Source of the DNA: Pedococcus sp. 5OH_020
GTDB taxonomy: Bacteria; Actinomycetota; Actinomycetes; Actinomycetales; Dermatophilaceae
Assembly: GCF_027812955.1 (NCBI RefSeq)
Contig: NZ_JAPYZV010000002.1
Coordinates: 415,469 to 479,468, forward strand
Length of the DNA: 64,000 bases
Reading direction: 5' to 3'
Shown here: piece after piece, positions 55,242 through 64,000 of the stretch
Layout: the number at the start of each line of letters is the position of its first letter
How positions within the stretch are numbered: position 1 is the first letter of the stretch
Translations under genes and position numbers: made by a program
The notes under the pieces: model-generated
What the model was told of the DNA's origin: nothing
The model's database searches: none
Seen by the model: only the letters and a program-made list of their open reading frames with translations

Positions 55242-58200
55242 ATGGCTGAGGTGTTGACCCCTCGACAGGCGCTGAGCAGGTTCGAGCCCGAGTGGCGCGA
55301 CCAGCTCGGCTCGGTGAACCTCGTGGGTGAGTTCGAGGTTCCTGCTAAGGAGGCCACGCTTCTCCTGCAGGCAGTCGGGATGACCGCCCGGAAGCCTGAT
55401 GGCCCCGCGGCTCTGCGCAGGTTCCCAGCATGTGTCGCAACAAGCTTGGCGACATTCGCGGGCGCCCACTATGCCGGAGGCGGGCTGTGGGAGTCCTTGT
55501 TCAGCCATATCGGCATTCAGGACTCCCCGCATCTGCGGTCCGTGATGGGGTCAGCCTTCCGTGATGCTCTCGAGGCACTCGACCTCCCGACGGTGGATGA
55601 CGGTCTTGTGAACCTCGGCCCTATCACCTTCCATGCGGTAATCCCGGACTACTGCCTTCGCGACGTCTTAGTCCTGCTCGCCGAGCGCCAGCGCCTCAAC
55701 CCTCTGCTTGACGGTCATTCCTTCCTCGCCTGGGCCGAGGGCCATCCCTCGCGGCTCGCGAGCCTCGACAAGCCAGCAGCGAGATTCCTGACTCACGGCG
55801 GGGAGTTCGCCGCTGACTTGGTGGACCGCCTGCTCGACCTCCTCGCAAGTCTTTCCGCCGGCGAGCGCGAGGTCGACCAGCTGGTGGCCGCCTCGGGCGC
55901 GCCTGCACGGATGGTCGCCGCTGCCACCGCCCTGGTCGACGCGGGACTGCTCGATGTCTCGCGAGCCCGGCGGGCCGTGTCATCGCGGGGGCGCTCGGGC
56001 CAGCTGGACGCGCCCCAGCTCCTGCTCGATTTTGAGCACACCAGTCTCCTGTTCCGGCTTCCTCAGTGGGACGGTTTCAGCGACGAGCCCGTCCGCTGGA
56101 AGGTCATGCTGGACGGTGCGCTGACGGAGCTGCACGACGGCAGGCATGACACAGGCGCCGGAAGGGCTGCGTTCGAGGCAGCAGTCGTCGCCCGCCCGGT
56201 GCGCACTCTGACGGCGGTGTTGGGCGAGGCCTTCGCATTCGACCTGACGGTCGTGAATGCGGAATTCCCGGTGCTGGCCTTCGACCGGCTCGGTCGGTTC
56301 ATGCCGGGTGGAAACCCCCTGCCAGATGAGGATGTCTGGCTGTTGTACCCGGAAGGCGAGGGCCAGCCGAACACCGATGGCGGCGCCATCGATCGGTTGA
56401 TCCAGCTCATGGGACCAGTGGGATGGGTGGGCTGGACTCTGGCCCTGGTGTCCCTCAAGACTGCACGCACGTTGGGCTGGAGTGATCAGACACGCCCTGT
56501 GCATCATCGCGGACGCCCGCAGATGGAGATGGCGGAGCCGACTCTCGGAATGCACACGAGAACAGGTCAGCCACTGTTCACCGACCGTCCGTCAGTACGG
56601 CTCCCGAGACTGTCGACGGCCACTGACTGGCGCATCGAGGTCCGCGATGTCGTCACGGGCGATGTGCTCGCTGATGACCTTTGGAGCAACGACGCGCGCA
56701 GCGCCGAAGGCGGCGTGGAAGGGTATGCCGACCCGTTCGACGGGTGGGACGCCCCTGTTGTCGGCGAGTTCGACCTTCTGGTGCGGGGACCACTCGGGAC
56801 CCGCGCCAGCTGGCGGGTCGCACTCGCCGAAGGGCTACTGCAGCGCTCGTCTGTCTACTGCCGCACATTTGTCGCCGATGGGCTGACCCCAGTGACCGTC
56901 GACTGGGGAAGCTCGACAGGCCTTGCGATCGAGCCCGCACGTCACGACTTCAGGGCTGATGAGCGTTCGCGACCACTCCACGTGTCGGGTCCGCGTGGGG
57001 CCCTGGACCTCGCCTGCACGCCCAACCACCTCGAAGTTTGTCGGGTCAGCGGGGGCGAGGCCTCCGCATGGTCAGCCGCGGCACTGTCGCTGCCATCTGA
57101 CGGTTCTGACGACCTCGGCTTCCTTGAGGTTCGAATGGCTGCGGACCAGTCACTGCCGCCGCTGAGCCTCGTGACGGCCTCCGGACTGACCCAGACCGTG
57201 CCATCCACGGGGGGAGCCGGCGCCAGACAGCGGTTCGACCTCGCTCGGCTGGCCGACACGTTGGCGGCGGAGAAGTCTGCCACCTTGCAGTGGCAGATCG
57301 GCGATGAGGCGGCCACCATCCTGGCGAGGTTCCGGCCCAACCGCTTGGCAGCCGGCGCTTCGCTCCAGGACAGCGAGCTGGTCCTGGATGACTTCGCGGG
57401 CCTGCCTGACGTGGCCGCTGCGGTATATCAAATCCTCGCACCATGGCGAGCCCCCGTTGTCTGCCCAGTCTCGGCGGACGGCCGGGCCACTCTGACTGAC
57501 GACCTGCTCTCCGCTGGCCCCCTCGCGGTCTACGTCCGGTCCGACGATCCTTGGGCGCCCGCGCCGTGGCCCAGATGGCCTGAGAAGCCATATCGACTGG
57601 CAAGCAGCGGTTCGCCTGCGCCACTGACCGCGGACGAGGGGCTGGCCATTCATTACCTGGCCGGCTTGACGCGAGCACCCCAGGATGCGCGTTCCTTCCC
57701 GTACCTGTGGGTTGCGTGGGAGCGAGGCAACGCCATCGTCGACTCCGGTGCGGCGCCGTTGCTTCGGACGGAAATCCCCGCAGTGCTGAGTCATTGGCCG
57801 ACCGACGCGGTTTCCGCCCTGATGAAGACCGATATCCCGCGGGAGTCTGCCCTGCTCATGGCCATGAGCGCTGGTTTGCTGTGGGCCCACCCTGAGATGC
57901 CAGCCGATGTACAGCGCACCGCCTGGAACCGCTATCCCGCCCTCGCCAGTACCTCCTCAGGCCGGACACAGGACCTGCCGTGGGACGAGATCGTCGGTGT
58001 GTGCGGACCTATGGCGGAAATGATCTCAGCCGGCGAGGCGGGTTGGGTACCGTCGGCCGGCCGCTTCGAGCATGCGTCCTTCCTCAACGCCATGAGTTCG
58101 CATCAGTTCGAGGCACTGTGGAGCGCCGCCGGAATCGTGCCGCGCGGATGGCTCGACGTTGACTCGAGGGCCGCAGCGAGTCGCACCCTGTTCCAGCATC

Positions 58201-58568
58201 GAAGGCGACCCGACATCGACGCTCTCGCGCGCACCGGCTCGGCATTCGTGAAGCACGTCGATGGCCTGCTCAAGGATTCCGGCAACGAGGGCTTGCGCCA
58301 GTGGCTGGCCCACCGCGGCAGTCCCACGCCGTCGTGGTCCTGGGAAACCCTGCCGCAGGTGTCCGCCGCATTCGCCGCACTGGCGCGCACCGCCGCCCGG
58401 GACGGAGGTCCGGCGCGCGAGACCTGCGAACGGCTCGTCGCCAACTGGCAGACCTTGGCGCGACTGGCACCGGACATGGTCACCATCGACGTCCTCTTGG
58501 CGGAGATGCTCATTCGGGCCCAGACCGACCCATATCATCGACCCGAGATCGCGGAGGACGAAGGATGA
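55242..58568 (+). CDS. Large uncharacterised defence-island protein (possible DruH-like partner of the next helicase)
   Basis: 1108 residues from ATG 55242, where MAEVLTPRQALSRFEPEW begins; a start at 55203 is possible. I recognise no catalytic motif: no Walker A, no nuclease or methylase signature. The N-terminal third is helical with Leu/Ala-rich stretches, the middle (about 300-780) is beta-rich with many Trp and Asp-Gly turns, and the end is helical again. Its stop overlaps the helicase start in ATGA, so the two proteins are surely partners. A large non-enzymatic protein paired with a DruE-type helicase recalls Druantia type III (DruH-DruE); this is an analogy of layout, not a sequence match I can show. 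Confidence 0.6.
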   Translation: MAEVLTPRQALSRFEPEWRDQLGSVNLVGEFEVPAKEATLLLQAVGMTARKPDGPAALRRFPACVATSLATFAGAHYAGGGLWESLFSHIGIQDSPHLRSVMGSAFRDALEALDLPTVDDGLVNLGPITFHAVIPDYCLRDVLVLLAERQRLNPLLDGHSFLAWAEGHPSRLASLDKPAARFLTHGGEFAADLVDRLLDLLASLSAGEREVDQLVAASGAPARMVAAATALVDAGLLDVSRARRAVSSRGRSGQLDAPQLLLDFEHTSLLFRLPQWDGFSDEPVRWKVMLDGALTELHDGRHDTGAGRAAFEAAVVARPVRTLTAVLGEAFAFDLTVVNAEFPVLAFDRLGRFMPGGNPLPDEDVWLLYPEGEGQPNTDGGAIDRLIQLMGPVGWVGWTLALVSLKTARTLGWSDQTRPVHHRGRPQMEMAEPTLGMHTRTGQPLFTDRPSVRLPRLSTATDWRIEVRDVVTGDVLADDLWSNDARSAEGGVEGYADPFDGWDAPVVGEFDLLVRGPLGTRASWRVALAEGLLQRSSVYCRTFVADGLTPVTVDWGSSTGLAIEPARHDFRADERSRPLHVSGPRGALDLACTPNHLEVCRVSGGEASAWSAAALSLPSDGSDDLGFLEVRMAADQSLPPLSLVTASGLTQTVPSTGGAGARQRFDLARLADTLAAEKSATLQWQIGDEAATILARFRPNRLAAGASLQDSELVLDDFAGLPDVAAAVYQILAPWRAPVVCPVSADGRATLTDDLLSAGPLAVYVRSDDPWAPAPWPRWPEKPYRLASSGSPAPLTADEGLAIHYLAGLTRAPQDARSFPYLWVAWERGNAIVDSGAAPLLRTEIPAVLSHWPTDAVSALMKTDIPRESALLMAMSAGLLWAHPEMPADVQRTAWNRYPALASTSSGRTQDLPWDEIVGVCGPMAEMISAGEAGWVPSAGRFEHASFLNAMSSHQFEALWSAAGIVPRGWLDVDSRAAASRTLFQHRRRPDIDALARTGSAFVKHVDGLLKDSGNEGLRQWLAHRGSPTPSWSWETLPQVSAAFAALARTAARDGGPARETCERLVANWQTLARLAPDMVTIDVLLAEMLIRAQTDPYHRPEIAEDEG

Positions 58569-61500
58569 AGGACGTTGTCGACCCCCTCGCCACCAGTACC
58601 CGGGTCACGGACACCTACAACCGATACCTGACATCACTCCTCTCGTTGCGCGATCCACGGCTGGCACAAAGCCTGGCGGAAAGGATTAGCGCTTCTGGCT
58701 CCATGACGCGCGGGCCGTTCCTGGACGTGACCCCTCCGTACGTGAAGGGTGCTTCCATCCGGGAGCTCGTCGAGGCAGGCGTGCTGAGTGCGGAACTCCT
58801 CAACGTGTGCTCCGACGCGCTCCCAGCGGAGCGGCCCCTCTACCTTCACCAGGAGCGAGCCATTCGCAAGGCGGCGGCGGGACGCAGTCTGGTGGTCGCC
58901 ACCGGGACTGGCTCGGGGAAGACCGAGAGCTTCATCGTCCCCATCCTCGACGCCCTATGCAGGGAGCAACAGGCGGGGACGCTCGGGCCAGGCGTCCGGG
59001 CACTCCTGTTGTACCCGATGAACGCATTGGCCAACGACCAGATCAAGCGACTCCGCGAAGTCTTGCGTCACCACCCGGCCATCACGTTTGGGCGCTATAC
59101 GGGTGAGACAGTGGAGGACCCCGCCAAGGCAGCGGAACTCTTCTCCGAGCTGAATCCGGGTGTTGAGCGGGCACCTAACGAGCTCTTGTCGCGGGCGGAG
59201 ATGAAGGAAAGCCCGCCACACATCCTCCTCACGAATTATGCGATGCTCGAGTACCTGCTCCTGCGGCCACACGACACGACTCTCTTTGACGGGAGCATGG
59301 CGCAGTCATGGCGGTGGCTCGCCGTCGACGAGGCCCATGTCTATGGCGGCTCGCAGGGCGCGGAGATTGCCATGCTGCTCCGCCGGCTACAGCAGCGGGT
59401 GTCCCCAGACCGGCCACTGCAGAGCATCCTCACTAGTGCAACCGTCGGGGATGACCCGGCTCTGGTGGCCGAGTTCGCTTCACGACTCACCAACGCATCC
59501 GTGGAGTGGGTGGCGGGACACGAGGACCGGTGCGACGTGGTTCCTGCCGTTCGTCGCCCGATTCCCGAACGGGGATCGTGGGGCCCGCTCGACCCTGCCG
59601 CCTACCTGGAGCTCGCCGGCGCGGACGACCCATCGTCACGAATTCTCCAGATGGCCGAGGGCCTCGGTTGGGCGGGCAGAGACGCCGGCGAGGCGCTGGC
59701 GCATGAGGCGCGCCTGGTGGAGTTGAAGCAGCACCTGTCTTCTGGCCCGCTGACCCTGAACCAGATCGTTGACGGACTGCCGGCAGCCGGTTGGACTCGC
59801 GAGAGTCTGGCGGACTGCGTACGAGTTGCAAGCAGTTACTTCGACACGTCGGGGGAACCCGTTCTTTCGGCCCGCTACCACCTGTTCGCCAAAGCCACCG
59901 AAGGAGCCTTCGCGTGCCTGGGCAAGCGGGGTCCTCATGTCGCCCTGACGCGACACGAGGACTGTCCTGACTGCGGCGACCCGATGTTTGAATTCGGTTC
60001 CTGCCAGCGCTGCGGTCACATCTATCTCGTCGGCGTGCGTGACGAGCGGGACGGCAAGACTTGGTTCCGCCCGAGCAGCCGACCTGGGACCAAGGCGGTG
60101 TGGTTGCTGCTCGACCCTCCCGCTGAAGGCAGCTCAGAGGCGGGCAGCGATGAGGATGAGGAGGTATTTGACGAGACAAGAGCCGCCTCGCATGAGGACC
60201 TCTGGATCTGCTCGGCGTGTGCCTGCCTCAGCACGTCACCGGCCGATTGCCCTGCGTGCTCGGCAGACGGTATGCGGCCCGTCCGTGCCATCCAGGGCTT
60301 GCGTACCGAGATCAAGGAATGCCTGCACTGCGGGAGCCGCAACCCCGACATCCGCACGTTCTCGACTGGGAACGACGCCGCGGCAGCAGTCCTGTCGACG
60401 GCGCTTTACCAAGAAATCCCGGCCGCCGACGATGCGACCATGCTCAAGCCGGGGAATGGTAGAAAGCTGCTGCTGTTCAGCGACTCTCGACAGTCCGCCG
60501 CCTTCTTCGCGAGCTATCTAGAGGACACGTATGCGCGCATCCGTCGGCGCGCCCTCATCCTCAGCGCGCTGGAGTCCGCCGCAGAACCCGTCAACGTAGA
60601 GGATCTTGCCAGTGCCGTGGCGAAGCACGCCGGTGCGCTGGGCCTGTTCGAGCGCCGGGAGTCGCGCCAGAAGCGTGAGCGCACGGCTGCCTTGTGGGTG
60701 ATGCAGGAGCTCCTGAGCCTTGACGAGCGGCAGTCCCTGCAGGGGCTCGGCCAGATGCGCGTAAGCCTCGACAGGAGTGCCGGGTGGCGGGTGCCTCAAC
60801 CGCTGCTTGACCTTGGTCTGAGCGAGGGCGAGGCCTGGAACCTGCTCGAGGTCCTCGCTGCCAGTTTGATCAGCCAAGGTGCAGTGACCATGCCCGAGGA
60901 CGTCGAAGCCAACGACAAGGCCTTTGCACCCCGCCTCGGTCCGGTGTTCGTGCGAGGCACGGGATCCGAGGCCAAACGCAAGGTTCTCAGTTGGGAACCG
61001 AGCAGGGCTGCGGTGACCAACCGCCGCATCGACTTCCTCAGCCGTGTCCTCGTCGCCCTCGGACAACCACCAGATCGGGCCCCACAGGTGCTGGGTGGGA
61101 TCTGGAAGTTCCTTAGCAGCGGAATGCCGGACGGCTGGCTGGCCGAGGCCAGCATTGTCACTGCAGGACGGCTCTGGAGGGCCGATCACACCTGGCTCCT
61201 GCTTCAGGCAGCACGGGCCGGAGATGTTGCCTTTAGGTGCTCTGCTTGCCAGCGAGTCACATCCATCGCCATCCGCAACGTCTGCCCGACGATGGGCTGC
61301 GACGGGCACCTGGCTCCGTGGAGCCTCCCCGCCCCAGAAGCGGAGCCTGACCATTACCGCGCGCTGCACAGGACCGTCCTCCCGGTCGGGATGTCGGTAA
61401 TGGAGCACACGGCGCAGTGGCAGCCTCGGGCAGCCGCCAAGATCCAACAGGACTTCATCAACGGGGACGTCAACGTCCTGTCATGCTCCACGACATTCGA

Positions 61501-63505
61501 GCTCGGCGTGGATGTTGGAGAGCTCGAGGCGGTCATGCTTCGGAACATGCCACCTAGCACCGCGAACTATGTCCAGCGTGCGGGGCGCGCCGGTAGGCGA
61601 ACATCGTCCGCCGCAGTGATTCTCACGTTTGCCCAGCGGCGACCGCACGACCTTGCCCGGTACCAGCGCCCAACCGACATGATCGCCGGAAGAGTCCAGG
61701 CGCCCTACGTCTACCTGGACAATGACCGCATCGGTCGTCGCCATGCTCACTCTGTGGCGTTGTCGATGTTTCTCAGGCACGCCCACGAGACCACCGGCAC
61801 GGCCTGGCGGCGAGCGGGTGAGTTCTTCAGTGTGGAGGGCGCGACCACGTCCGGGGCGGAAAGGTTGCTGAATTACCTCCGCGACTATCGGCAGGACGTC
61901 GACGCGGAAGTCGCCCAAGTCCTCCCGCGATCTGTCTTCAAGGCGATCGGTGCAGATACGGCCGAATGGACAGAAGCGCTTGGCGATCTGGTCACGTCAG
62001 TGCGGGACGAGTTCCGTCAAGACATCAGCGAGTTCGAGGCGCTGCGAGTGGAGGCTTTCGACGCGCGCCAGGACCGGCTCGCCGCTCGTTATGGGAAGAC
62101 AGTGAGCACCCTGGAGTCCCAAGAGCTTCTGGGCTTCCTGGGGCAGCACAACATTCTTCCGAAGTATGGCTTCCCCGTTGACACGGTCGATTTGCGCACA
62201 GTGCAGGCGGACCCAGAGAGGGGCGCAGACATCCGCCTGAGTCGAGACCTCAGCACGGCCATCTACGAGTACGCGCCAGGGGCACAGGTTGTCGCTGGCG
62301 GACGATTGTGGACATCGGGCGGGGTCTACCGGATGCCCGGACGCGAGCTAGTGCAGCGGCACTACGCCGCGTGTCTTGCCTGCGGGCATTTCCAAGACGA
62401 TGTCGCGGCGCTGGAGCCGACATGCCGAGCATGCGGGCATCCGTTGCCACAACGTCCCCCGTATGCGGAGCCGGTCTACGGGTTCGTCGCAGCGCCAAGC
62501 CCGAAGCGACCTGGCACCATCCCACCCGTGCGCGCTTGGAACGGTGCCACGTACGTCCGACGGCAGTCACCGCAGCTCCAGTCGAACAGCATCATGCTGG
62601 GGAGTGCCCAAATTGACGTCCAGTACGGGCCCCGCGCCCAACTTGTCGCTGTTAGCGAGGGCAAGGTCGGCCGAGGGTTCCTCATCTGCGAGTCCTGCGG
62701 CTGGGGCACGTCACTGGTGGCCGAGTTCCCCAAGTCACACGCACGTCTGATCGGTCCCGGCACCTGCAAGGGATCGCTGAAGCAGCTGTCCCTTGCGCAC
62801 TCCTTTGAGACCGACATGCTCACCCTGAGAGGCTCGGGAGACACGGCAGAACTCCTGCAGTCGCCCTCAGTTCTATACGCCATTCTCGAGGGAGCTTCGC
62901 GCGATCTGGACATCGCCCGGGATGACGTCGACGGGGCGCTGTACCGCACGGAGGATGGGGCGCCATCATTGGCCTTCTTCGACACCGTTCCGGGTGGGGC
63001 TGGGAACGTCCTGCGTATGGGGCTGCATCTCACGGATGTGCTGCGTCGAGCTCAAAAGGTTGTCTCGTCGTGCGACTGCGGGCCTGAGACCAGTTGCTAC
63101 GCCTGTCTACGGACCTTCCGCAACGAACGCTTCCACGACCAACTCCACCGGGGCGAGGCCGCCGAGCTGCTGAGTGACGTTCTTCAAGGCCCGAAGGTTC
63201 CTTTTCAGCATCACTCGGATCCGGGGCTGCCTGCGGAGTGGTCTGCGGTCATGGCCTTGGCGGAGACGAGGGAAGAGCGGGAGTTGCTCGCGGCGCTCGC
63301 GGCCGAGGCCGACATACCCGTTCCCAACCTTGGCGTCGAAGTGGCGGACGGCATCCCGGTATCGCTCGCTTGGCCAGCACACCGCGTTGCAGTCCTCGTC
63401 GACGGTGAACCTGGGGACGCGGATGACCTGCAGCGCTCAGGATGGCGCCTGGCTGAGCCCTCTCCCCAGAGTGTTCGCGCGCTCTTAGCCTGGATCCACC
63501 GATGA
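58565..63505 (+). CDS. Large DEAD/DEAH helicase with DUF1998-like region (DruE/MrfA-like)
   Basis: 1646 residues from ATG 58565, with GGAGG at 58554-58558. Walker A ATGTGSGKTESF (about 112-123), LYPMNALANDQ, DEAH in AVDEAHVYGGSQG (about 253), zinc-ribbon CPDCGDPMFEFGSCQRCGH (about 467-485), second lobe TTFELGVDVGE and QRAGRAGR (about 975-1010), and a DUF1998-like end with DTVPGGAGNVL and the cysteine set CDCGPETSCYACLRTF (about 1470-1520). The final 65 residues with DGIPVSLAWP repeat the last module of the 2155-residue helicase. It is shorter because it lacks that protein's KPDF/FTDGW nuclease-like insert. Confidence 0.85.
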   Translation: MKDVVDPLATSTRVTDTYNRYLTSLLSLRDPRLAQSLAERISASGSMTRGPFLDVTPPYVKGASIRELVEAGVLSAELLNVCSDALPAERPLYLHQERAIRKAAAGRSLVVATGTGSGKTESFIVPILDALCREQQAGTLGPGVRALLLYPMNALANDQIKRLREVLRHHPAITFGRYTGETVEDPAKAAELFSELNPGVERAPNELLSRAEMKESPPHILLTNYAMLEYLLLRPHDTTLFDGSMAQSWRWLAVDEAHVYGGSQGAEIAMLLRRLQQRVSPDRPLQSILTSATVGDDPALVAEFASRLTNASVEWVAGHEDRCDVVPAVRRPIPERGSWGPLDPAAYLELAGADDPSSRILQMAEGLGWAGRDAGEALAHEARLVELKQHLSSGPLTLNQIVDGLPAAGWTRESLADCVRVASSYFDTSGEPVLSARYHLFAKATEGAFACLGKRGPHVALTRHEDCPDCGDPMFEFGSCQRCGHIYLVGVRDERDGKTWFRPSSRPGTKAVWLLLDPPAEGSSEAGSDEDEEVFDETRAASHEDLWICSACACLSTSPADCPACSADGMRPVRAIQGLRTEIKECLHCGSRNPDIRTFSTGNDAAAAVLSTALYQEIPAADDATMLKPGNGRKLLLFSDSRQSAAFFASYLEDTYARIRRRALILSALESAAEPVNVEDLASAVAKHAGALGLFERRESRQKRERTAALWVMQELLSLDERQSLQGLGQMRVSLDRSAGWRVPQPLLDLGLSEGEAWNLLEVLAASLISQGAVTMPEDVEANDKAFAPRLGPVFVRGTGSEAKRKVLSWEPSRAAVTNRRIDFLSRVLVALGQPPDRAPQVLGGIWKFLSSGMPDGWLAEASIVTAGRLWRADHTWLLLQAARAGDVAFRCSACQRVTSIAIRNVCPTMGCDGHLAPWSLPAPEAEPDHYRALHRTVLPVGMSVMEHTAQWQPRAAAKIQQDFINGDVNVLSCSTTFELGVDVGELEAVMLRNMPPSTANYVQRAGRAGRRTSSAAVILTFAQRRPHDLARYQRPTDMIAGRVQAPYVYLDNDRIGRRHAHSVALSMFLRHAHETTGTAWRRAGEFFSVEGATTSGAERLLNYLRDYRQDVDAEVAQVLPRSVFKAIGADTAEWTEALGDLVTSVRDEFRQDISEFEALRVEAFDARQDRLAARYGKTVSTLESQELLGFLGQHNILPKYGFPVDTVDLRTVQADPERGADIRLSRDLSTAIYEYAPGAQVVAGGRLWTSGGVYRMPGRELVQRHYAACLACGHFQDDVAALEPTCRACGHPLPQRPPYAEPVYGFVAAPSPKRPGTIPPVRAWNGATYVRRQSPQLQSNSIMLGSAQIDVQYGPRAQLVAVSEGKVGRGFLICESCGWGTSLVAEFPKSHARLIGPGTCKGSLKQLSLAHSFETDMLTLRGSGDTAELLQSPSVLYAILEGASRDLDIARDDVDGALYRTEDGAPSLAFFDTVPGGAGNVLRMGLHLTDVLRRAQKVVSSCDCGPETSCYACLRTFRNERFHDQLHRGEAAELLSDVLQGPKVPFQHHSDPGLPAEWSAVMALAETREERELLAALAAEADIPVPNLGVEVADGIPVSLAWPAHRVAVLVDGEPGDADDLQRSGWRLAEPSPQSVRALLAWIHR

Positions 63506-63630
63506 GCCGGGGCCGGTCGAGGGCGCTTGGCATTTCGAGCAGGGGACCGGAGGAGGGCGCGGTGTGTCGCCTGACCTTGCTGTCAGGGGTGTTCCACGGT
63601 TCTTTGGGTGCGCGCGGGTGGGCTGGGTCG

Positions 63631-64000
63631 TCAGGCCGTCGTGAGCGGTGGTGGTGAGCCGCCGGTGTGGTCGAGCAGGCGTTGCCATTCGCGTCGCCAG
63701 GGCCAGCCGGCCGGGAGGTGCAGGACCAACCGTCGGGCGCGTCGGGCGGCTCGGGCCGGGACATGGACGAGCCGGCGACGGATGGTCGCGGTGGTCGCCT
63801 TCGCCAACTGTGGCCCGGTCAGGGTCGCGGCGGCGCGGGTGAGGTTGAACGCGATGACGGCCAGGACCAGCCAGGCGGCGTTAGCGGTGAAGTTGCCCGA
63901 CGGCAGGTGCGCCAGCGCGGCGTTCTTCAGGTCGGCGTGGACCTGTTCGATGACCGCGTGGCCGCGGTGGGTCTTGTCCGCGGCCACGGCGTCCAGCACG
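63631..64000 (-). CDS. IS1380-family transposase, C-terminal part only
   Basis: The frame enters from the window edge and stops at 63631. It carries the IS1380 hallmark end: RGHAVIEQVHADLK, containing the third catalytic acidic residue, then LPSGNFTANAAWLVLAV and FNLTRAA. The first two catalytic Asp residues lie outside. No terminal inverted repeat could be set because the other end is not in view; 63,506-63,630 holds nothing else. Confidence 0.9.
   Translation of the reverse strand, partial: VLDAVAADKTHRGHAVIEQVHADLKNAALAHLPSGNFTANAAWLVLAVIAFNLTRAAATLTGPQLAKATTATIRRRLVHVPARAARRARRLVLHLPAGWPWRREWQRLLDHTGGSPPPLTTA

Larger units (their letters stand above)
26066..64000. mobile_element. Integrative (probably conjugative/mobilisable) element inserted at tRNA-Ala, right end not in window
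   Basis: The region starts at the tRNA-Ala 3' end with int and xis, followed by a MobF relaxase, and from there holds only accessory genes: an ABC three-component system, two nuclease-like genes, a relaxase relic, a six-gene helicase/methylase cluster and an IS1380-type transposase. No core gene appears after 26,066. No type IV secretion or FtsK-like transfer gene is seen, so mobility is either lost, supplied in trans or encoded beyond the window. Confidence 0.8.

Noticed and set aside
38800..63505. BREX interpretation of the PglX-like methyltransferase
   Set aside because: No PglZ phosphatase, BrxC/PglY ATPase or BrxL is present; the neighbours are SNF2 and DUF1998-type helicases instead.
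26066..64000. Search for attR (second copy of the tRNA-Ala 3' end)
   Set aside because: No copy of the T-arm/acceptor sequence was seen by eye up to the window edge, so no right boundary is claimed.

Overview
The window comes from a high-GC Gram-positive chromosome, almost certainly an actinobacterium of the order Micrococcales. The gene order sigM / anti-sigma / trxB / trxA / cwlM-like / parB / parA / rsmG / jag / yidC / yidD / rnpA / rpmH / dnaA / oriC / dnaN / gnd / recF / dciA / gyrB / gyrA / DUF3566 / tRNA-Ile / DLW-39 / tRNA-Ala is the classic actinobacterial origin region. The short gnd between dnaN and recF and the general look of the proteins suggest an Intrasporangiaceae/Dermatophilaceae-type genus; that genus-level guess is inference.

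Positions 1 to about 26,065 are core chromosome. Left of the origin lie a redox/stress block (SigM-like sigma factor, membrane anti-sigma factor, thioredoxin reductase and thioredoxin, with a SigH/SigR-type promoter in front of trxB) and a minus-strand block that segregates the chromosome and builds ribosomes and membranes (parB, parA with three parS sites nearby, rsmG, a KH-R3H protein, yidC, yidD, rnpA, rpmH). The origin itself lies between dnaA and dnaN and carries a cluster of DnaA boxes. To the right are dnaN, gnd, recF, dciA, a thioesterase, an M4 peptidase with a C-terminal emfourin-like domain, gyrB and gyrA.

At 25,990 a tRNA-Ala(UGC) gene marks the left end of an integrated mobile island that fills the rest of the window. 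It starts with a tyrosine recombinase and its excisionase, transcribed toward the tRNA, followed by a MobF-type relaxase (972 aa) that seems to have lost its usual C-terminal tail. Cargo then comes in two blocks. Block one (31.3-37.8 kb) is a three-gene ABC three-component system (PD-(D/E)xK nuclease, middle component, Rad50-like ABC ATPase with a zinc knuckle), followed by a DUF4365-type nuclease and a PIN-like protein. Block two begins after a degenerate second copy of a relaxase 3' end at 38.3-38.7 kb.

Block two (38.8-63.5 kb) is a 25-kb cluster of six very large genes in two divergent operons. The left operon encodes an SNF2-type helicase, a 1558-aa adenine methyltransferase, a 2155-aa DEAD/DEAH helicase with a DUF1998-like region and a nuclease-like region, and a UvrD-type helicase carrying a RelE-like N-terminal domain. 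All four are translationally coupled. The right operon encodes an unrecognised 1108-aa protein overlapping a second, 1646-aa DUF1998-type helicase. The two DUF1998-type helicases share related N-terminal motor and C-terminal modules. The set recalls DISARM/helicase-methylase-ATPase systems on the left and Druantia (DruH/DruE) on the right, but matches no canonical layout that I know, and is the best candidate for an undescribed composite anti-phage system. The window ends inside an IS1380-family transposase, and the far end of the island is not in view.
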